NCBI GenBank assembly: GCA_021397835.1
Contig: JAJFZO010000882.1
Location: 3,228,501 to 3,292,500, forward strand
Source of the DNA: Moringa oleifera
Taxonomy: Eukaryota; Streptophyta; Magnoliopsida; Brassicales; Moringaceae
Reading direction: 5' to 3'
DNA length: 64,000 nt
A program made the position numbers and the translations under genes. The notes beneath the pieces were generated by a model. That model saw nothing but the letters and a program-made list of their open reading frames with translations, made no database searches and had not been told where the DNA came from. Positions within the stretch are counted from its first letter, which is position 1. Each line of letters begins with the position of its first letter. Below, in pieces: positions 57,201 through 64,000 of this stretch.

Positions 57201-57467
57201 GATACTATGTCATATATTAATTAATATAAAACAGTTCCAAACCCCAGTTTTGCTTTTTATTTTTTATTATTAAATTATCAAAAATTTCAAAAGAAAATAA
57301 ATAAATAATTTATCAATCAATATGAATAATTGTAACAAAGGATAAAGATAAAGTATAGGTTAATAGGGTCCAGTCCATGTCACATTGGCCCAACTTCGTT
57401 GTTGGCTGATAAGCCTAAAATTTACGAATCTATTTTTTTTATATAAAAAAACTGGATTTATACCTTT
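54300..57467. other. AT-rich spacer 2, duplicate of 22.9-29.4 kb
   Basis: The order of landmarks follows spacer 1: the DUF642 scrap near 54400, then 54720-55930 like 24750-25990. The sequence then jumps to 55980, like 27560, and the 3'-flank block starts at about 56837. Unlike the 28.7 kb copy, the 56837 block keeps a stretch (TTCTGTGAGAAAGTAAGATT) found at 15330 upstream of DUF642. No gene is seen. Confidence 0.65.
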
Positions 57468-59181
57468 AGTTAAGAAAACTGAAATTTAAATCATTTAAAA
57501 TTTACTTTAACATAACTTGTTGATAGCTATTTAAAATGTTAACATAAATTAAAAAGATTTATTAGATCATAGTTGAGCATCAAATATTATCTAAAAAAAA
57601 CTTGTTCTTATAACAAGTGTTTTTTTTTTAAATTCATTACAATCAATAACTTATTATTTGTAATTTTAAGTATATATATTTTTAAATCAATTGATATAAA
57701 AATCTGATATTTTTGCATAAAAAGGATTATTTTAATTTATTTTTTAATGAAAATGATGTAAAAATATTTAATTATTTTGATATTAAATCGACTAAACTAA
57801 ATATCAAACTGAATAAAAAATTAAAATAATATTAAATAAGTTAGATTGAATACCAAACTGAAACAAAAGCTTGAATAATGATTGTCTAGTTCTAAAAAAA
57901 TGCAAACGGAATCAAATGATTAAAAGCTTGGAAGCAAGAATCAGGAGGTGCACCGGAACATCCCAACTAGGTTGGCACATTCTTAGCACCTATTCATCAT
58001 CTTCTTGATTCCAATAAAATATTATTAAATTAAAATAAGTTTATCTTACAAAAAGTAACAAAAATGATAATCAAAAAATTATGATATGTTCATAATTTAA
58101 ACAATCACGAAGAGGTACCAAAGATTACCGATGAATATAAACTAAATAAGAATATATGATTGACGATATAACGTGACAAAATAATTAGACGAAGGAGCTT
58201 CTTGCATCATTCCATTATAATCACCATTCTTCTCAGCTTCCACATTACATGCCTAGAAACAAGAATCAATGAAACAAAATTACTCTTCAAACTCTTTCTT
58301 ATAAAAAATTCAAAAAATTACATGAACTTTACGAAGAATAGTACATGATGTATAGTCATCAATCTGCTAGATATCTTATTACTTGAGATAAAATGATAAA
58401 CACCTAAAAAATAATAGAAAATTTAAATGATGAGTACTAATATTTGTTTTTTAAAAGGGTCAAAGGAAAAAAATAAAAAATATGTGAGTGTACCTAAATG
58501 CATAGAGAAGATTGTAATAACTACAATATGATAAAAAAAAAAAACGAATAGGTAAATATTTACTGAAGTTCCTAATATTATGAAATTGTAATAGAGCCTA
58601 GATCACGGAGTAATTTCCTAAAGCCAGAAAGCCAAATCTGGAAAATTATGGAAGAAGGATGATGATGAGTATGACCATACATGCATGAGCTGCTAATAAA
58701 ACGTTACCAGGCTTAATTTGGTGATTATCAATATGGAATCTTGAAGCAATTACCATGATGAGTATGACCCCACACCCATGAGGCCATGTTGCATTTTTGA
58801 GTGAAGCATTGCAGTGTTTAATTACATGACCAAATTAATAATACAAAATAGCATTTTCATATTTCATTAGTTAATTATCCAAATTGGATGAATTTATTGA
58901 CCAAATAATTTAATTCTAAAAGTAAAACTTAAAAGGAACAGAGAAATAGATGAATTCATTGACCACATAATTTAATTCTAAAAGCAGAGGAATGGAAAAA
59001 GCAAAATAGAAAAAATTAATGAGACAATTACCTGCACTCAACTTGTAGATATTAATGGAAGAAATGTAGTGCTGAGAAGGTGCAGCACGAAGAACAGCAA
59101 GAAAGAAGGATGCATGTGAGAGTGTTTAAATTAATAAGCGAATTAATTGAACACTACGGAATTGAATGCACCTACTAACCT

Positions 59182-62100
59182 TTAAAGCCGCCATCCGTCA
59201 ATTCTGATAAATGGGATGTGAGCAATCTTGGGCCAATCAGTGCCAGCGTCTTTTTGGCATGTTTCAGACAAGTGAGGACAACCCTGAATATCCAAATCTC
59301 GTAAAGAGGTGAGACGATCCATCCAAACAGGAAATGATTTCAAATTGGGACATTTCCAAATTGTAAGCTTCTTCAACGAGACAACATGTTGAAGGGACTC
59401 CGGTAAAGATTCCAGCTTCGGAAGTCCTCTAATTTCCAACCTTGAAAGACTTTGAAGGCCTTGAAATTGCTCTTGCGAAAGATCTAGCTCTTCGCATCCC
59501 AAAATTGTCAAAGATTCAAGGGCAGTGAGATGTTGAATCGCTCCAGAGTGAAGAAGTGATTTCAAATTGGGACATTCCCAAATTATAAGCTCCTTCAATG
59601 AGACAACATGTTGAAGGAACTCCGGTAAAGACTCCAGCTTCGGAAGTCCTAGAATAAGCAGCCTTGAAAGACTTTGAAGGCCTTGAAATTGCTCTTGCGA
59701 AAGATCTAGCTCTGCGCATCCCAAAATTGTCAAAGATTCAAGGGCAGTGAGACGTTGAATCGCTCCAGAGTGAAGAAGTGATTTCAAATTGGGACATTCC
59801 CAAATTGAAAGCTCCTTCAATGAGACAACATGTTGAAGGGACTCCCGTAAAGACTCCAGCTTCGGAAGTCCTCCAATTTCCAACCTTGAAAGACTTTGAA
59901 GGCCTTGAAATTGCAAGTCATCTAAATCTGAGAGATCTAACTCTTGGCACGCCTTTATCTTTAACATCTCAAGAGCAGTGAGATGTTGAAATGCTCCAGA
60001 GAGAGATTTCAGCCTTCCACATTTTTCAATAGTAAGAGAACGGAGACAAGTTAAGCCTCTGAAGCCTTCCCCTGGTAAACTAATTAACTTTGAGCACTGC
60101 ACAATCAACAAAGACTCAAGAGAAATGAGGTTTCTCAGGCCTTCTACTGGCAGACATTCTAGATCCTCAATATCAAATAATTTAAGAGACTTCAATTTAG
60201 AGAGAGGATAAGACAGTGAAGAAGATGTTGAAGAGCTCATCTTCATCCTCATTGTTTCTTGCACTGGCTTCCAGCTGTTTCTACGCCACTTCAATTCTCC
60301 TTCCACAGACGGAAAGGATGGCATGGTACTCAACTTGGGGCAGCGTTGGACTACTAAATTGGAAAGATGAGGAAAACAACGCAGCTCTCTCTCTCTCTCA
60401 TTGTGGTCGTCCCTCCTTCTCACCCATCCCTTGAGATTTGGGCAATTCATAAGCTCGAGTGTCTCCAAGGATGGGAAGACAGAGTCCCAATAAACATCGT
60501 TCTCCTCTATGTACTCCAAATTAATTGCATCTGTGATCTTCAAGGACTGCAAACAAGTCAACCCATCTAACGGTGGCAGATACTTGTAATTTGTACAGTC
60601 AGATAATTCAAGATGGACAAGATTCGTGAGTAAAGAAAGCCAACTTGGAAACCTCGCACCTTTGCAGTACTTCACAGACAACTTTTTCAGATTAGGATGG
60701 GGCTCCAGAAATTCCATTGACATGTCCTCATCAGCAATGGCAGATGCTTCATCTCTATTTCCATTCCACTGTAACGTCAGCGAATGAAGATGCTCCTTGG
60801 CTTTCAAGTTGACTGCCCCGCATTCCCCTGCGCCATCCTTCAAGTACCCAAGATTCTCGATCCTTAGGTCTCCTCTCAGGTTGTTGAGCCCATTCAGTTC
60901 ACTGAGACCAGCGCTAGGCTCCCCATTTGGATTATCTCTGTTGTCCACTATAAATCTGTCTAATCTCTGTAGGGAACTCAACTGCCCTATTCCTCGTGGC
61001 ATATAACTCAACGCATCACATACCTCAATCTCAAGAGATCTAAGACTCACCAATTTTCTTATTTTTGAAGGAAGTCTCTTGAGTTTGGAACAATCCCAGA
61101 GTTTGAGAACTTGCAGATTTTGCAGCTTTGTAATAGAATTAGGAAGAGTCTCCAACGCGGAGTTTCCAGAAAAGTTGAGATACCTCAAGTGTTTCAACTT
61201 ACCAATTGAGTGAGGAACAGTCACGAGGTTCAAATCATGAAACTCCAATGTACGCAACTTTCTTGAATTTAAGATTATTGAATTGAGCTGTGCCTCACTA
61301 GGCCTGCCATAAAAAAAAAGCCTCAATAATGTTCGAATCTTATTTTGCTCGAGTAAAGCGGATGGAATTTGCCATGAGGCCGGATCTATATCATCAAAAT
61401 CAAATGACACATGACGAGTTTTCTCATCAATAGGGGATTTATCATTTGAGTTCCCCACGAGGATGCTTTCCTTGCCTCCAACTGATATTGCAAGATCATG
61501 CATTAAGTCATGCATCTTACAATATCTTACATTACCCCATTTATCATTTTCCACATCTTGAAAGAAAGACCTGCAAAGCAATTCTTTAAAATACTCCATC
61601 CCTATATCTTCAAGACATTGTCCTTGATTAGATGATTCAATAAGACCTTGTGCCATCCAAAGATAGATCAATTCCAATACATCGATTCTGTGATCTTTAG
61701 GAAAAAGCTTGCAATAAGCAAAACAGTTTTTCAAGTATGATGGAAGGTAATCGTAACTCAGCTTAAGCGTCGGTAAAATATCATCCTCTTTCTGAGTTGT
61801 TCCTGGAAATTCTTTATTTTCAAACAAAGACCACTCACTTACTGGATCTTTAAAATAAAGTAGACTTCCAATTGTTTTAATGGCAAGAGGAACACCAGCA
61901 CACTTCCGTACAATCTTCTTTCCAATTTCAACAACACCTTCATTCTTTGGCTCCTCCCCTCGTTTAACTGCAACTCTCATGAATAAGCCCCAAGCCTTAT
62001 TTTCCGATAAACCTTTTAAAACATACGGGGATGATACACCCACTGATTCTGCTACTTTTGTACTACGTGCGGTTACTATCATCCGACTTCCTTTCATACC

Positions 62101-62985
62101 ATCCCTTAGCAAATGTTCCAAATTAAGCCATTTATTTCTATCCTCATTCCACACATCATCTAAGACAAGTAAATATTTCTTCCCATCAATTTTTTCCCGA
62201 AACTGATTTTGCAATTGGTCCATCTCAAGGTCTCCGGGATCCCTATATGTTACAGATTTTATCATTTTTTTCACAATTAACTTGACATCAAAAGGATCCG
62301 AGACACACACCCACACTCTAAGATCAAAACTCTTTTGGACTATCTCATCATTGTAAACAAATTGAGCAAGTGTGGTCTTCCCTAATCCTCCAATCCCCAC
62401 AATTGGAACCACCAAAATATTTTCTTCGGAATTGAGAAGCATCTTTATTATTTTTTCTTTATCCTCGTCTCTTCCAATAACATCATCTCCACAGACATAA
62501 GAGTGAGTCTCCCTGCCCCCCCTCATATAAGATTTCTCTTCCACCGGACCCTCTTGTAAGTGGAACCTGACTCTATCTTTTGAAATGGCATCTAGTCTTT
62601 TCCTAATGGCCTTAATTTTGCTACCCATCTTAAAGCCATAAGCAAACTGATTAGACCGAGAGAAGAAGAGACGCACCTGCCTTCTCATGTCATTTCCAAT
62701 ACTACTCATCAGTTGTCGCTGCAAGGCTTCGGTGGAGAAATCATCCAACAAGTCATCTGCATCGTACATAGCATCTTTCAGCCTCCCAAGCCAAACTCTC
62801 ACTTGCTCGTTTTGGGCATGCTGCTTCTCTGCATCCGAAAGCACTGCTTTGATAGTGCAAACGGTGTCCTTGAGTTCTTCGAGCTCATCTTTTGCACCCC
62901 ACCACAATGCAATCTCTTGAACAACATGGGAACCCAGCTTCTTGATTAGCTCGGCAGCAAGTTGAAAGAGAACTGCCTCTGCCAT
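59182..62985 (-). CDS. CNL-D: CC-NB-ARC-LRR disease-resistance protein, 1267 residues
   Basis: This probable intracellular immune receptor has one coding exon, with the ATG at 62985. It is a mosaic. CC, P-loop GIGGLGKTT (198-206) and kinase-2 LVLDDVW follow CNL-B almost exactly, as does RDVENDKWGNVRYCKMHD-type sequence up to MHD. After MHD it follows CNL-A (ESILVGNSNDKSPIDEKTRH, then WNGNRDEASAI and LKITDAINLEYIEENDVYWD). The LRR has three copies of the 222-bp unit, and the tail (GCPHLSETCQKDAGTDWPKI) is the same as CNL-B. NB-ARC motifs are intact, with TAR in RNBS-B. Small NB differences from B include ENKAWGLF and DPVSEW. The stop TAA is followed by AG|GTTAGT. Confidence 0.95.
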   Translation of the reverse strand: MAEAVLFQLAAELIKKLGSHVVQEIALWWGAKDELEELKDTVCTIKAVLSDAEKQHAQNEQVRVWLGRLKDAMYDADDLLDDFSTEALQRQLMSSIGNDMRRQVRLFFSRSNQFAYGFKMGSKIKAIRKRLDAISKDRVRFHLQEGPVEEKSYMRGGRETHSYVCGDDVIGRDEDKEKIIKMLLNSEENILVVPIVGIGGLGKTTLAQFVYNDEIVQKSFDLRVWVCVSDPFDVKLIVKKMIKSVTYRDPGDLEMDQLQNQFREKIDGKKYLLVLDDVWNEDRNKWLNLEHLLRDGMKGSRMIVTARSTKVAESVGVSSPYVLKGLSENKAWGLFMRVAVKRGEEPKNEGVVEIGKKIVRKCAGVPLAIKTIGSLLYFKDPVSEWSLFENKEFPGTTQKEDDILPTLKLSYDYLPSYLKNCFAYCKLFPKDHRIDVLELIYLWMAQGLIESSNQGQCLEDIGMEYFKELLCRSFFQDVENDKWGNVRYCKMHDLMHDLAISVGGKESILVGNSNDKSPIDEKTRHVSFDFDDIDPASWQIPSALLEQNKIRTLLRLFFYGRPSEAQLNSIILNSRKLRTLEFHDLNLVTVPHSIGKLKHLRYLNFSGNSALETLPNSITKLQNLQVLKLWDCSKLKRLPSKIRKLVSLRSLEIEVCDALSYMPRGIGQLSSLQRLDRFIVDNRDNPNGEPSAGLSELNGLNNLRGDLRIENLGYLKDGAGECGAVNLKAKEHLHSLTLQWNGNRDEASAIADEDMSMEFLEPHPNLKKLSVKYCKGARFPSWLSLLTNLVHLELSDCTNYKYLPPLDGLTCLQSLKITDAINLEYIEENDVYWDSVFPSLETLELMNCPNLKGWVRRRDDHNERERELRCFPHLSNLVVQRCPKLSTMPSFPSVEGELKWRRNSWKPVQETMRMKMSSSTSSSLSYPLSKLKSLKLFDIEDLECLPVEGLRNLISLESLLIVQCSKLISLPGEGFRGLTCLRSLTIEKCGRLKSLSGAFQHLTALEMLKIKACQELDLSDLDDLQFQGLQSLSRLEIGGLPKLESLRESLQHVVSLKELSIWECPNLKSLLHSGAIQRLTALESLTILGCAELDLSQEQFQGLQSLSRLLILGLPKLESLPEFLQHVVSLKELIIWECPNLKSLLHSGAIQHLTALESLTILGCEELDLSQEQFQGLQSLSRLEIRGLPKLESLPESLQHVVSLKKLTIWKCPNLKSFPVWMDRLTSLRDLDIQGCPHLSETCQKDAGTDWPKIAHIPFIRIDGWRL
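59391..60056 (-). repeat. 222-bp LRR repeat array in CNL-D (three copies)
   Basis: Landmarks at 59391 (GAAGGGACTCCGG), 59613 (GAAGGAACTCCGG) and 59835 (GAAGGGACTCCCG) are each 222 bp apart. The same three units make up the fragment at 31106-32051. Confidence 0.85.
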
Positions 62986-64000
62986 TATCACTGAACCGTG
63001 ATTCAGGTGAAAGCAGATTTAATCAGAAACAAATTCGTAAGTGTTTAAGATTTGCAAGAGGAAGAGTAGGTTGCAGTGAAATCTTGACTAGCTTTATGGA
63101 CTGTTGTGAACAATTCCTGCTCTTCCATCTAGACTTTTCATCCTTGATCATGGAAAGCGTGACAACCAAGTTTGTCTGAAAAGTCTCGTCTTGTGGCAAA
63201 GCAGCTTTCAACGCCCCACCACCCTCAATATTAAACTATTGCAGCAGAGACTTCACCCATTCCTCAATTATTTATTACAAGAGGAAACCCACAAACACTT
63301 TACCAGGAAAAATTAACTCTGGCATACTCATCTGTGTATTAAAGAACTTCTAATTCGGCATCCATGTTCGAACGCCAGTTACCATAAGAGATTAATACAA
63401 CTTTTGATGAATTTTTAATCTTAGACGTCCATTGAGCTTTAATCCCAGTTACCATAAGAGATTGAATTAAAATATTTTTCCCTAAATTTATCATTCATTA
63501 TCAGTAAAACTTCATTAATATTGAGGAATATCTTATGCATTCTAGATATCATCTTCCAAATTAGCAATCAAAGAAAGCCAATGACTATTTACTTTTAAGT
63601 ATCAATTACCATCTTATTTTATAAAACAGGCAAGCTCACCTATGTTGACAATTTTTGTGCTTATTATTTTCAAATAAATGCGAATTACCATCAAGACCTC
63701 AGTCAAAATGCAGAAACTGCGAGGAGGAGACATGATGCATGAAGATGCATAAATTATTAAAGGATTTTTCATCCTCTGAATTATTGCAAGCATTACAGAC
63801 AAGTTTTGCCTGAAAAGTCTTTCATGTTGTCCAAAAGCAGCTTCCAATACCCCACCACCCTCAATTGCATTGTTGCAGCAGAGACTTTACCACAATCCTA
63901 AATTGTTTGATACAAGAGGGTCCAGGAAGCCACAAGCACTTACAAGGAAAAGTCAGTTGTGGCATACTGATCTATAAGTTAAAGACCTTCTCATTCAGCA
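62986..64000. repeat. B/C/D-type CNL 5' flank, copy 3, cut by the window edge
   Basis: It repeats 37743-38770 at an offset of 25243, with modules near 63150-63350 and 63795-64000. The 42-codon upstream ORF is at 63151-63023. By analogy with copies 1 and 2 a frameshifted LRR relic would be expected beyond 64000. Confidence 0.8.

Overview
This is a nuclear segment of a flowering-plant genome. The evidence is spliced genes with GT-AG introns, very AT-rich intergenic DNA, plant-specific families (SMT1-type sterol methyltransferase, DUF642 cell-wall protein, cytochrome b5-like RLF) and a cluster of coiled-coil NBS-LRR (CNL) resistance-type genes. The family make-up suits a eudicot, perhaps Malpighiales, but the species cannot be fixed from the sequence alone.

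Region 1 (1-15.1 kb) holds four ordinary, apparently intact genes. The 5' three coding exons of a sterol 24-C-methyltransferase (SMT1) are on the minus strand and run off the left edge. The nine-exon GPI mannosyltransferase 3 (PIG-B/APTG1-like) and the five-exon RLF-like cytochrome b5-domain gene are on the plus strand. The RLF gene carries a tRNA-derived SINE in its last intron. The three-exon secreted DUF642 gene is on the minus strand, convergent with RLF.

Region 2 (15.3-64 kb) is a CNL cluster, all genes on the minus strand, built by repeated segmental duplication. Four uninterrupted single-coding-exon genes are visible: CNL-A (17.8-21.3 kb), CNL-B (33.8-37.7), CNL-C (41.9-45.2) and CNL-D (59.2-63.0). 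At least six relics lie between them: a 5' relic at 23.4 kb, LRR fragments at 31.1, 39.4, 41.3 and 46.8 kb, and a CC/P-loop-to-tail deletion chimera at 49.7 kb. The long AT-rich spacers are duplicated too: 21.7-31.1 kb is broadly collinear with 51.8-59.2 kb, and the 3' flank and 5' flank of the CNL genes recur many times. The likely ancestral unit is an A-type gene, an AT-rich spacer and a B/D-type gene.

The most notable signals are: (i) a 222-bp, 74-residue LRR unit present once, twice, three and four times in CNL-C, A, D and B; (ii) a near-identical 3'-end duplication at 29.7-32.05 kb whose breakpoint contains filler matching two nearby sequences; (iii) a mosaic CNL-D; (iv) shared introns predicted just after the stop codons, which could place these mRNAs under nonsense-mediated decay; and (v) a perfect 38-bp hairpin at 22.77 kb. 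All splice sites and homologies were read by eye. No alignment, transcript or database search was run.
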